Shown here piece by piece: positions 42,789 through 52,300 of a stretch of 64,000 bases of DNA. Location: contig OZ244984.1 of NCBI GenBank assembly GCA_965223125.1, positions 2,728,001 through 2,792,000 of the forward strand, read 5' to 3'. Under the pieces are notes generated by a model. It made no database searches. It had not been told where the DNA came from and saw nothing but the letters and a program-made list of their open reading frames with translations. The DNA comes from Pacificispira sp965223125. GTDB lineage: Bacteria; Pseudomonadota; Alphaproteobacteria; UBA8366; Aestuariispiraceae. Position 1 is the stretch's first letter, and each line of letters starts with the position of its first letter. The position numbers and the translations under genes were made by a program.

Positions 42789-44048
42789 CTATGCGGCATC
42801 CCGTTTCACGTCACCCGCTTCGATGCGGCGGACGAAGGCCCCGATATGCGGGCAGATTTCCTCGCGCCAGCGGCGACCGTTGAAAATGCCGTAATGGCCG
42901 ACATTCTCCTGCAGCATGTGATCACGCAGGTGGTCGGGGATGTTTGAACAGATGTCATGGGCGGCTTCGGTCTGGGCCGGGGCGGAGATATCGTCCAATT
43001 CCCCTTCCACGGTCAGCAAACCGACGGAGCGGATCGCATCGGGACGGACCACGCGCCCTTTCCACATCAGTGTGCCGGTAGGCAGGGAATGTTGCCGGAA
43101 AACATGTTCAACGGTTTCCAGAAAGAAGTCCGCATGTACATCGGAAATCGACATGTATTCGTCGTAGAAGGCCTGCGTGCGCTCTGCTGATTCACCATCG
43201 CCCTTGGACAGATGCTTGAACATCGACCAATGCGCCCCTGCATGGCGGGCCGGGTTCATTGACCAGAATGCCCGCAGTTGCAGGAATCCCGGATAGACCC
43301 GCCGATTGGAGCCGGGATAGCGGGAGGGGACGCGGTGGATCATGTTGCGTTCGAACCAGGCGAGTGAGCGGTTTTCCGCGATGCGGGTGACGGCGGTCGG
43401 GGCGGTGCGGGTATCGACCGGCCCGCCCATCAGCACCATGCTCGCCGGGCAATGCGCGGCCTTTTCCTCGGCCAGCAGGGCAACAGTTGCCAGCACCAGG
43501 GGGGCCGGTTGGCAGACCGCCATGACATGGACCGGTCTGTCATCGTCCTTGCCCATATGGGCAAGGAAATCCATCAGATACTGAATATAGGCATCGATCC
43601 CGAACGCCCCTTCGGATTCCGGCACCATCGCCGCATCATGCCAGTCGGTCAGCCAGACGTCATTTTCGATCAGCAGCGCGCGGACCGTGTCGCGCAGCAG
43701 CGTCGCATAATGGCCTGACATCGGTGCCACCAGCAGGATTTTCGGACGGATCAAGGTTTGTCCGACTGCCTTGAAATGGACCAGATCTCCAAAGGGCGCT
43801 TTCATATCGGTTTCGATCTCGACCGGAATTTCGGTACCGTCAATCGTGACCGTCTCGATCATCCAATCCGGCTTTCCGCGGACGGCCAGCAGGCTTTCGA
43901 TAACGGTCGAACCGGCGGCCAGCATGCGACCGACCGGGGTCCAACTCATCGGATGGAATGGATTGACGAAGGTCAGCCGTGTCGCCTCCGCCAGCCAGCG
44001 GACCGGGGTCAATGCCTGGGATCTGGCTTCATGGATCGAATAGAGCAT
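42789..44048 (-). CDS. phaZ: Intracellular polyhydroxyalkanoate depolymerase
   Basis: A 419-aa PhaZ1-type granule depolymerase that mobilises stored polyester. The nucleophile is a cysteine in HVMAVCQPAPLVL instead of a GxSxG serine, as in the Cupriavidus enzyme. Other marks are the N-terminal MLYSIHEARSQALTPVRWLAE, DWHDAAMVPESEGAFGIDAYI and the C-terminal VGHYGIFNGRRW. Length is normal. Confidence 0.92.
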   Translation of the reverse strand: MLYSIHEARSQALTPVRWLAEATRLTFVNPFHPMSWTPVGRMLAAGSTVIESLLAVRGKPDWMIETVTIDGTEIPVEIETDMKAPFGDLVHFKAVGQTLIRPKILLVAPMSGHYATLLRDTVRALLIENDVWLTDWHDAAMVPESEGAFGIDAYIQYLMDFLAHMGKDDDRPVHVMAVCQPAPLVLATVALLAEEKAAHCPASMVLMGGPVDTRTAPTAVTRIAENRSLAWFERNMIHRVPSRYPGSNRRVYPGFLQLRAFWSMNPARHAGAHWSMFKHLSKGDGESAERTQAFYDEYMSISDVHADFFLETVEHVFRQHSLPTGTLMWKGRVVRPDAIRSVGLLTVEGELDDISAPAQTEAAHDICSNIPDHLRDHMLQENVGHYGIFNGRRWREEICPHIGAFVRRIEAGDVKRDAA

Positions 44049-44140
44049 GGAATATCCTTAACCTCGCATAAACTGTGAATAGTCACTGTACCGGGTTATG
44101 CTGCACCTGCGAAAGAAAAAAATAGACTTACTGGAATACG

Positions 44141-44533
44141 CTAGGGATCGCGGGACAAGCCTTTGGAATCAAGGGCATTCAGGTAGGAATTCCAGCGCTG
44201 GTCATGTTCCAGGCCGAGTTGATAGAGATACTGCCAACTGAAAATGCCGGTGTCGTGCATGTCGTCGAAGATGACCCGCACGGCATAGTTTCCGACCGGC
44301 TCCAGCTTCATGATGCCGACATGGCGACGACCGGGAACCAGTTGTTTCTGGCTGGGGGAATGGCCCTGAACTTCCGCTGACGGACTCTCCACCCGCAGAT
44401 ATTCCGCCGGATAGCTGAAGCTCACGCCATCGTCGAAGGTGATATCGAGGCGCTTTTCCGCTTTGTTGTGGCGGATTTCGGTTGGCCAGGCCTTGGTCGA
44501 GAACCGGTCTTCGCTCTCCTCCGGTGTGGTCAT
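44141..44533 (-). CDS. DUF971 (gamma-butyrobetaine hydroxylase N-terminal-like) protein
   Basis: A 130-aa protein with the DUF971 pattern: WPTEIRHNKAEKRLDITFDDGVSFSYPAEYLRVESPSAEVQGH (in parts), ILKLEPVGNYAV-type strand (MKLEPVGNYAVRVIFDDMHDTGIFSW) and YLYQLG. It occurs near Fe-S or apbC genes in many genomes, and an iron-sulfur link has been suggested. Its start overlaps the stop of the Trm112-like gene. Confidence 0.85.
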   Translation of the reverse strand: MTTPEESEDRFSTKAWPTEIRHNKAEKRLDITFDDGVSFSYPAEYLRVESPSAEVQGHSPSQKQLVPGRRHVGIMKLEPVGNYAVRVIFDDMHDTGIFSWQYLYQLGLEHDQRWNSYLNALDSKGLSRDP

Positions 44534-44757
44534 CAGGCTTTCAACTCCCGGGCTTCCTCAGGCAGCATGATCGGAATGCCGTCGCGGATCGGATAGGCGA
44601 GACCCGCCGCATCGCTGATCAATTCCTGCGCCTTTGCGTCGTAGCGCAGATTGCTGCGAGTCACCGGGCAGACAAGGAATTCCAGCAAGTGTCGGTCAAT
44701 GCCGGGTGTCTTGGTTTCCGGTTCGCCCGAATCGCCGTTCTTGGTTCTGACTGTCAT
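44533..44757 (-). CDS. Trm112 family protein
   Basis: A 74-aa small protein with IDRHLLEFLVCPVTRSNLRYDAKAQELI and the tail GLAYPIRDGIPIMLPEEAR, the bacterial Trm112/YcaR pattern. Only one cysteine of the usual zinc pair remains visible (CPVT). It is coupled to the DUF971 gene by a one-base overlap (TGATG). Confidence 0.88.
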   Translation of the reverse strand: MTVRTKNGDSGEPETKTPGIDRHLLEFLVCPVTRSNLRYDAKAQELISDAAGLAYPIRDGIPIMLPEEARELKA

Positions 44758-44797
44758 TTCGGCGCAATCCTTTTAACGAAATACGGCTGAGACTAAA

Positions 44798-45481
44798 CTA
44801 CTGTCTGGCTTTCTCGCCCCCGTCTCCGCCGGTGTCAAGCACCGCCATCTCGATCAGGGCAGTCAGGACCCTGGCACGATCCGCCAGGGAGGGAGCCTCC
44901 AGTAAGGCCTGCTTTTCCGGCGGTGTGAAGGGGCAGATCATGGCGATTGAGTTGATCAGCCGTTCGTTGGGGGTGGCGCAGAGGGCGTCCCAACTGGCGT
45001 CGATCCCCTGATCCGTGAAATAGGCTTTCAGACTGCGAAACAGCGAAGGCCGGTCGACATCCTTCCCCTCGTCGCACTGGAAGTCACCCGCGAAATCGCT
45101 CCAATTCGCCCTTACGCGGCGATAGCCCCGTGTGGTCGCCACTTCCTCCGCGATACGGAAGCGGCAGATACCCTTCAGGCTGATCAGGATGCGATTATCC
45201 TCGGTCTCTTCAAAAGCGGTGATCCGGCCCGCACAACACAGTGGATAGACCGGCGGTTCCACCGCCTGCCTGTTCGTCCGATCCGGCTTGCCGCAGGGCT
45301 GGGCCATCGCGATCAACTGATCAGAAGCCAGGGCATCCCGGACCATGTTCAGATAGCGCGGTTCGAAAATGTTAAGCGGCAGCGTCCCCCGAGGCAGAAG
45401 CAGGACACCGGTCAGGGGAAAGATCGGTATGCTGGCCGGAAGATCGTCGTAGCTCGGGTCGAATAGGCTCATCTTTGGCAC
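44798..45481 (-). CDS. Lon N-terminal (substrate-binding) domain protein
   Basis: A 227-aa stand-alone LON-SB protein: IPIFPLTGVLLLPRGTLPLNIFEPRYLNMV is the classic start, then PVYPLCCAGRITAFEETEDNRILISLKGICRFRI. No ATPase or protease domain is present. It is often found beside CnoX-type thioredoxins, as here. A start at the second ATG (45472) is possible. Confidence 0.92.
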   Translation of the reverse strand: MPKMSLFDPSYDDLPASIPIFPLTGVLLLPRGTLPLNIFEPRYLNMVRDALASDQLIAMAQPCGKPDRTNRQAVEPPVYPLCCAGRITAFEETEDNRILISLKGICRFRIAEEVATTRGYRRVRANWSDFAGDFQCDEGKDVDRPSLFRSLKAYFTDQGIDASWDALCATPNERLINSIAMICPFTPPEKQALLEAPSLADRARVLTALIEMAVLDTGGDGGEKARQ

Positions 45482-45574
45482 ACCGTTAGGTTCGCATCGG
45501 GATCGAGTCGCTCGGTTGGAAACATCCCGTTTTCCGCCGACCCACCATCCCGATCCGGCCTACCGCACAGCCCC

Positions 45575-46519
45575 CTAGCTGAACAACAGGGAGGACAGGC
45601 GACGGCGACCCGATTGGACAGCGGGATCCATCGGACCCAACGCCTCGAATACTTTCAGTAATTGTAGGCGCGCGGCGTCGTCCTTCCAGCCCCTGTCTGC
45701 CTGAATTATATGCAGAAGGTTGTCGACTGCCTCTTCAGATTGACCGAGGGAGGCCTGGGCATCGGCCAGATCGTAGCGGGCCTGGTGATCTTTCGGATTG
45801 GCCGCGACCTGCGCTTCCAGTGCCGCCAGCTTGCCTTCGGCCTCGCTGGCCTTGGAGGCGAGATCCAGGGCGGCACGGGCGGACAGCACGTCCGGGTCCT
45901 GTGATTTGGCGACCGGAATTTCGGCCAGGATCGCCTCGGCAGCCTCGATCTCACCTAGCTTTGTATAGGTCTGCGCCAGTTTCGCCGCTGCTTTGAAATT
46001 CTCTGGATCATGTTCCAGAACTTCGCCATAGATCGCTGCGGCCGTTGCGAAATCGCCGGTTTCGACCGCCTTGTCCGCCTGGGCCATGGCTTCCTCGACC
46101 GGGTCACCGACATCTGCACCCGATGCCGACAGCAGCCGCTGGATGAAGTCGCGGATCGTGCTTTCCGGCTGTGCGCCCGCGAAACCGTCCACCGGACGAC
46201 CGCCGACAAAGCCGAAGACGGCGGGTATCGACTGGACCTGCAATTGCTGGGCGATCATCGGACTTTCGTCGATGTTGATCTTGACCAGCCTCACCTTGCC
46301 GCCATAGCTGGTGACAATCTTTTCCAGCAGCGGGCCAAGCTGTTTGCAGGGGCCGCACCAGGGAGCCCAGAAATCGACCAGCACCGGGCATTTCAGGCTG
46401 GCTTCCATCACATCGGCGCGAAACGTCGCATCGCTGCCATCAATGATCGCGGCACCGCCCGCGCCATTGGGCCCCTTCGCTGTTCCGTTAGGGGTGCCCT
46501 GTCCGATAAGTGGTTCCAT
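45575..46519 (-). CDS. Thioredoxin-TPR protein (CnoX/YbbN type)
   Basis: A 314-aa chaperone-redoxin: thioredoxin domain with WAPWCGPCKQLGPLLE (CGPC site) in residues 25-130, then TPR-like helices in residues 140-310 (DFATAAAIYGEVLEHDPENFKAAAKLAQTYTKLGE region). CnoX proteins hold clients for GroEL or DnaK under oxidative stress. It lies on the same strand upstream of the Lon-N gene with a 93-bp gap. Confidence 0.92.
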   Translation of the reverse strand: MEPLIGQGTPNGTAKGPNGAGGAAIIDGSDATFRADVMEASLKCPVLVDFWAPWCGPCKQLGPLLEKIVTSYGGKVRLVKINIDESPMIAQQLQVQSIPAVFGFVGGRPVDGFAGAQPESTIRDFIQRLLSASGADVGDPVEEAMAQADKAVETGDFATAAAIYGEVLEHDPENFKAAAKLAQTYTKLGEIEAAEAILAEIPVAKSQDPDVLSARAALDLASKASEAEGKLAALEAQVAANPKDHQARYDLADAQASLGQSEEAVDNLLHIIQADRGWKDDAARLQLLKVFEALGPMDPAVQSGRRRLSSLLFS

Positions 46520-46656
46520 GAACCGATCCTCCAGTCTGAAATTCGTCTCGTTGCCGATCTGCTTCGGATGCCGGGTGCCGCGCTCCGACGTGCTGTCACT
46601 TAGGCGCTCGGAGGCCTTCTCTCAAGTCCCCAATCGCCCAGTCGGTTCTGGCGCGG

Positions 46657-47169
46657 TCATTCCGGAAACAGCGGCTGACCGAAATCGACTCGTTCCGGGC
46701 TATAGCCCTCAGCCTCCAGAAAGCGCAGCAGGTCCGCCCCGGTAATTGTCGTCGTCGCATCGTTGCGCAACGGGTGGCAGTTGACCAGTTCCGTGTCAAA
46801 CAGCCCGTCATCCAGCACGACAGTCACCTGACGCTCGATATCGTTGATGACGGCAAAGGGTGTGACCGAACCGGGAATGACGCCCAGTATCTCCATCAGC
46901 AGGTCCGGCGCACCGAAGCTGAGTGATCCCTGGGCTCCCAGCCGCTTGCGAAGCGCTTTCAGGTCGACATCCCGATCCTCCAGCACGGTGCAGAGCCACA
47001 TCCGCTTCTTGCGGTCGCGCAGGAAGAGATTCTTGATATGAGACCCCTCCAGCCGCCCGCGCAGGGAACGGCTCTCCTCTACGGTAAAGACGGGTGCGTG
47101 CTCCGTCGTGTGATGGGCAATCCCCAGCGCGTCCAGGCGCGCAAACAGGTCACGGTCGGTCTTCGGCAT
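46657..47169 (-). CDS. ProX/PrdX-type Ala-tRNA(Pro) editing protein
   Basis: A 170-aa stand-alone INS-like editing domain (YbaK fold). Marks: TEHAPVFTVEESRSLRGRLEGSHIKNLFLRDRKKRMWL, GSLSFGAPDLLMEILGVIPGSVTPFAVIND and FNCHPL-like VNCHPLRNDATT. It hydrolyses mischarged Ala-tRNA(Pro). Its start is 212 bp from the tRNA-Gly gene; that gap shows no further gene. Confidence 0.92.
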   Translation of the reverse strand: MPKTDRDLFARLDALGIAHHTTEHAPVFTVEESRSLRGRLEGSHIKNLFLRDRKKRMWLCTVLEDRDVDLKALRKRLGAQGSLSFGAPDLLMEILGVIPGSVTPFAVINDIERQVTVVLDDGLFDTELVNCHPLRNDATTTITGADLLRFLEAEGYSPERVDFGQPLFPE

Positions 47170-47381
47170 TGTTCATCCCTGTGAAAAGAAGCGGAAGCGC
47201 ATCTGTGCTATCGCATTCGCGCGCGTCAGGAAACCCGCACGCGGCCTTGATCCGGGCACCCTGACAATTTTCTTCCGAAATCGGGCTTGCCATGTGCCGG
47301 ACGAACGGTATATATCGCCTCCGTCCCAGAGATGGGGCGTGACCGGTCCCGCGCTGCGGCAAAGGACATCAGGTCTTCGGA

Positions 47382-47456
47382 GCGGGCGTAGCTCAGGGGT
47401 AGAGCACAACCTTGCCAAGGTTGGGGTCGAGGGTTCGAATCCCTTCGCCCGCTCCA
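47382..47456 (+). tRNA. tRNA-Gly (anticodon GCC)
   Basis: A perfect cloverleaf: acceptor GCGGGCG with CGCCCGC, D arm GCTC..GAGC, anticodon arm CAACC-TTGCCAA-GGTTG, T arm GAGGG-TTCGAAT-CCCTT, discriminator T and encoded CCA. The 212 bp before it and the 96 bp after it contain no convincing gene. Confidence 0.96.
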
Positions 47457-47552
47457 ATTTTTCAATGATTTAGCGGAATACAGGCGATCTCCATCGGGTT
47501 GAATTAAACCCGATATCCGGCGGGCGTTCCTGTTGATATCACTCGCCCTACA

Positions 47553-47957
47553 TTACGTCGATTCAGCATCCTGTCTTGTGTCCGGGTGGTCATTGAGATC
47601 GGCAATACCAAGTTCGCGTCGGCGCTTTTTTGAAAGACCGAGCGCCACGATCCGGTGAGAGTCTCGCAGATAGCGGCGAAGATCTTCGTCTGACAGGCCG
47701 GGTTCAGCGTAGTGCTGGATCCATTTCATTCCCCGCGAAGCCAGATAGGGTGCCGGGCGCAGTCCCGGTTCCGCGCTCAGGATCTCATAGGCGATATCGG
47801 AGGTCTTGAAGGTGATGCCGGTCGTAGCGCCCTGGTTCCAACCGGCGATGGCGAAGACTTTGCCGCCGACCTTCCAGACATCGGCACCACCCCATTGAAC
47901 CACATGAGTCGTGGCAGGCAGCGATGCGCAATAGGCATTGAATGCGTCGTGGTTCAT
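47553..47957 (-). CDS. MmcQ/YjbR family protein
   Basis: A 134-aa CyaY-like-fold protein: MNHDAFNAYCASLPATTHVVQWGGADVWKVGGKVFAIAGW (in parts) and the C-terminal SHRIVALGLSKKRRREL are the standard YjbR signature (phenotype MmcQ, DNA-binding-like fold). The exact role is unknown. It is divergent from the response regulator. Confidence 0.88.
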   Translation of the reverse strand: MNHDAFNAYCASLPATTHVVQWGGADVWKVGGKVFAIAGWNQGATTGITFKTSDIAYEILSAEPGLRPAPYLASRGMKWIQHYAEPGLSDEDLRRYLRDSHRIVALGLSKKRRRELGIADLNDHPDTRQDAEST

Positions 47958-48100
47958 CGATTTCTCCTCATGGCACCGTCAACCTGAAAATTTAACGATT
48001 TTCAGGACTCCGGGTCCACGGTATAATGCTTTCGGTTTGGGGGAGAAACCGACAAGCGATCATCGGTATGGACTGATAAACCGGATCAGGGAGGTTTGCC

Positions 48101-48631
48101 TTGTCGAAACAGTATGAGTCGAAACAGTACGATTTTCGGTTTCTGCGTGCCCTTGTCGTCGATGACAGCCGTTTCATGACGCGGGTCGTGGCCCAGATTT
48201 TGCGCGAACTTGGCGTCGGTAATGTGGAGATGTCCTATTCCGGTCTGGATGGATATCAGAAGGCGCGGGAATTCGGGCCAGATATCGTGATTTCCGACTG
48301 GGACATGGATTATGGCGAGGGACCGGAACTGGTCAATCTGCTGCGCAACAGTCCGGACAGCCCGAATCCCTATGTCAGCATCATCATGCTGACTGGCTTT
48401 GCCGAGAAGCGCCGGGTTCTGGCAGCGCGCGATTTCGGGATCACGGAATTCCTGACGAAGCCTGTTTCGGCAAAGGCGCTGCACAAGCGGCTGATCGCGC
48501 TGGTTGAGCGCCCCCGGCCCTTCGTGCGCGTGGGAAGCGACTATTTCGGTCCGGACCGCCGCCGTGCGGCGAATGAGGACTTCAAGGGGCGGGACCGTCG
48601 CAGTGACGACGGTTTCGCGGAAATAGGCTGA
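48101..48631 (+). CDS. Single-domain response regulator with basic tail
   Basis: A 176-aa CheY-like receiver: VVDDSRFMTRVV, phospho-acceptor Asp in VISDWDMDYGEG, T in IIMLTGF and K in FLTKPVS. The 50-residue tail carries FGPDRRR and GRDRRS, a pattern shared by alphaproteobacterial receivers. The start is TTG, supported by GGGAGG 6 bp upstream and the absence of another in-frame ATG before the receiver. The N-terminus has a small duplication (SKQYESKQY). It is followed 10 bp later by an Hpt-like gene. Confidence 0.88.
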   Translation: MSKQYESKQYDFRFLRALVVDDSRFMTRVVAQILRELGVGNVEMSYSGLDGYQKAREFGPDIVISDWDMDYGEGPELVNLLRNSPDSPNPYVSIIMLTGFAEKRRVLAARDFGITEFLTKPVSAKALHKRLIALVERPRPFVRVGSDYFGPDRRRAANEDFKGRDRRSDDGFAEIG

Positions 48632-48641
48632 ACACGAGCGA

Positions 48642-49148
48642 ATGGCGGACGATCCTCCCTCTGGCCGCAAAAGCGATCCCGCCCGCAAGGCGGAGTTCAT
48701 CCGTCCGACACCTTTGGCCGATAAGGTTCCCACGATGGGGGGACCGCGACCGGAAGACGCGATCCGACGCGCTGAAAAGGCAATCGCCGCCGTTGCCGGA
48801 GAGTTCGAGGGAATGCTGGCCGAGGAACTGGATGAGCTGGACATCCTGCTCCGGGATTACAGGCAGAATCCGGAACCGCAGGCCCTGGACCGGCTGTTCC
48901 GGCGGGTGCATAACCTGCGCGGGCAGGGGACCACGCTGGGCTTTCCCTTGATTACCCGGATCGGCACATCCTTTTGCGGGTATCTGATTGAGCGCGATCA
49001 GACGAAGCCGGTGAAGCCCGCATTGATAGAACAGCACATCATGGCCCTGCGCGTCGTTCTGAAGGAACGGGGAACGCCGAAGGGAAATGCGCTTTCCGAT
49101 TCGGTCGCCGCCGCCCTGGAAGAAGCCGTCCGCCGCGAACTGGGTTGA
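48642..49148 (+). CDS. Hpt-like phosphotransfer protein
   Basis: A 168-aa helical protein. FRRVHNLRGQGTTLGFPLITRIGTSFCGYL resembles the active helix of Hpt domains (AHxLKGxxxxLG), with the histidine in RVHNLRG. The N-terminal 60 residues are polar and the rest is amphipathic helices. Tandem placement with the receiver gene suggests that the two exchange a phosphoryl group (inference). Confidence 0.65.
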   Translation: MADDPPSGRKSDPARKAEFIRPTPLADKVPTMGGPRPEDAIRRAEKAIAAVAGEFEGMLAEELDELDILLRDYRQNPEPQALDRLFRRVHNLRGQGTTLGFPLITRIGTSFCGYLIERDQTKPVKPALIEQHIMALRVVLKERGTPKGNALSDSVAAALEEAVRRELG

Positions 49149-49385
49149 TCCGCGTTCCCAAACCGAAATCCGTAACAGAAGACCCTTATGATCGGCCATC
49201 CCACGCCAGAGTAAGGGGTTTTGGCTACAGGGTTTGGATTGGGGGGATTTGCGTCGCCGCGAATTCGGATTAAGCTGGCATCAATGAAAGCCTGACCGCA
49301 TTGCCCATCCGGCAGATCATCGGCATGGGTTCAGGGCCTGAACGGGGCCGCGATGACGGGACCGGCACAACGCGGGGAGTTTGGC

Positions 49386-52300
49386 ATGATGGATCGCATT
49401 GAATCGCGAAAGCAGGATCTGTTGGAAAAGGTCCATGCCCTGATCGATTCCCGGATCAAGAGCGATCAGCGCGAACCGGCCCATATCTTCACCACGCATT
49501 ATTACCGGAATGTCCCGCCCGAGGATATCTGCCGACACGAGCCGGAAGACCTTTACGGTGCCGCGATTTCCATGTGGACCTTCGGGCAGGAGCGCAGGAT
49601 CGGTGCGCCCAAGGTCCGCGCCTATAATCCACGTTTCGAGAAGCATGGCTGGCACGCGACCCATACGGTGATCGAGATCGTCAATGACGACATGCCCTTT
49701 CTGGTGGACAGCGTCACGATGGAACTGGCGCGCCAGATGTACACGGTTCATCTGGTCGTGCATCCGGTCTTCGGTGTGGAGCGCGATGCGAAGGGCCGCG
49801 CTGTGAATTTTCCGTCATCCGGCGCAAAGACCGATGATTTTCCACGCGAAAGTTTCATGCATATCGAGGTTGATGAGCAGTCCTCGCCGGAAGTTCTTCA
49901 GGCAATCGCGGATGGTATCACGGCGGTGTTGAACGATGTGCGCCTGACCGTCGAGGACTGGGGCGCGATGCGGGCGCAGTGCCGGGATATCGAGGCCGGG
50001 CTGGAGAAGGCACCGCCGAAGGGGATCGATGCGGAAATGGTCGCGGAAACGCAGGCCTTCTTGCATTGGCTCCACGATGATCATTTTACCTTCATGGGCT
50101 ATCGCGAGATCAATTATCAGGGAACGGGGAAGAAGGCACGTCTGGAAATCCTGTCAGAAACCGGCAAGGGAATCCTGCGCGATCCGGAACGGCAGGTTTT
50201 TGAGGGGTTGCGTGATCTAGGTGCCCTGCCGCGGGAAATCCAGTCGCATATGCGCGCGCCGGATCTGGTGCGGATCACCAAGGCGAATAATCGATCCAGC
50301 GTGCATCGCCGGGTTCATATGGACACGATCGCGGTCAAGAAATTCGATTCAGATGGCAATGCAATCGGGGAACATCTGTTCATCGGCCTGCTGACTTCGG
50401 TCGCCTACAACCAGTCGCCGCGCGAAATCCCGCTGCTGCGCCAGAAGGTGAAGGCTGTCATCGATGCATCGGGGTTCGAGCCGGGCGGCCATTCCGCCAA
50501 GGCGCTGACTCATGTGCTGGAAAGCTATCCGCGTGACGAGTTGTTCCAGATTTCCGTCGACCTGCTGACCGAGATATCGCGCGGCATCCTGTTCCTTCAG
50601 GAACGTCAGCGGATCGCTGTCTTCATGCGCCCCGATCCGTTTCAGCGCTATGTCTCCGCCCTGGTCTATGTCCCGCGTGATCGCTTCTCCTCGTCGCTGC
50701 GCCAGATGATCGGGGCACAGCTTGCCAAGGAATTTGGCGGTCATATTGCAGCCCACTATACCTTCATGACCGATGAACCGCTGACCCGGGTTCAGTTCAT
50801 TGTGAAGACACGGCCCGGCAACGTGCCCGATATCGACCGCAAGGATCTGGAAGATCATCTGGCCGAGGTGACCCGGACCTGGGACGACCGCTTGCATCAG
50901 GCGCTGGTCGAGACTCTCGGCGAGGAACGTGGGATGGATCTGCTCCATCGCTATCGCGAAGCCTTCCCGCATGCCTATACGGTGGACTTCAACGTGCAGA
51001 CCGCCTGCTATGATATCGAGCAGATCGAGCGGGCGCTGGGAAGCAGCCTGCCGCAGGTCAATCTCTATCACCCGATCGAGGCCGGGTCGCACCAGCTTCG
51101 GTTCAAGATCTACAGCCCGCACAAGCCGCTGATCCTGTCGGCAGTCATGCCGATGCTGGAGAATATGGGCGTGATGGTGATGGAGGAGCTTCTCTATGAA
51201 ATCCATCCTGCCGGAACGCTCCGCGCGCCCGGTCGCAAATCCGCCCAGCAGCGGATGGCAAGCGATGCGCGGGATAATGACGACGGCCTTTATATCCATG
51301 ATTTTGCGCTGGAAAGTGAAGACGGGCGGGCCATCGACTTCAGCGATGTGCGGGAGGTTTTCCACGAGTGCTTTCTGCGCGTTCTGTCTGGAGAGGTTGA
51401 GAATGACGGTTTCAACCGCCTTGTTCTGGCGGCGGGACTGGACTGGCGCGAAGTCGTCGTCTGCCGGGCCTATTCGAAATATCTGCGTCAGGCTGCCATC
51501 CCGTTCTCACAGGATTACATGGCCGAAACTCTGGCCAAGAACCCGGGCATCGCGCGGAATCTGGCCAAACTGTTCACGGTTCAGTTCGATCCGACCCTTA
51601 CTGAGAATCGCGAAGAACAGGCTCAAGAATGCGTGACAGCCATCGAGGCCGCGCTGGAGGATGTCAGCAATCTGGATGAGGACCGCATCATCCGACGTTT
51701 TCTCAACATGGTTCAGGTAACCCTGCGCACGAATTTCTATCAACCCGATGCGGATGGACGCACGAAGACCTATGTTTCACTGAAGTTCTCCAGTCGCGAG
51801 ATACTGGAAATCCCGCAGCCCGCACCCCTGCGGGAAATTTTCGTCTACAGCCCGCGATTCGAGGCCGTGCATCTGCGCTTTGGGCTGGTCGCGCGGGGCG
51901 GGCTGCGCTGGTCTGATCGACGGGAGGATTTTCGAACTGAAGTGCTGGGCCTCGTGAAGGCGCAGCAGGTGAAGAACGCAGTCATTGTGCCGGTCGGGTC
52001 AAAAGGCGGTTTCGTGCTGAAGAAGGCACCGCCGCCCTCGGATCGGGACGCCTTTCTGAAGGAAGGGATTGCCTGTTACCAGACCTTCATTTCCGGCATG
52101 CTGGATATTACCGACAACCTGATCACCGGCGAGATCGTGCCGCCGGAACACGTCGTTCGACGGGATCAGGATGATCCTTATCTGGTCGTTGCGGCCGACA
52201 AGGGGACGGCGACTTTCTCCGATTTTGCCAATGCGATTTCGATCAAATACAATTTCTGGCTGGGCGATGCTTTCGCATCCGGCGGCTCGGCAGGCTATGA

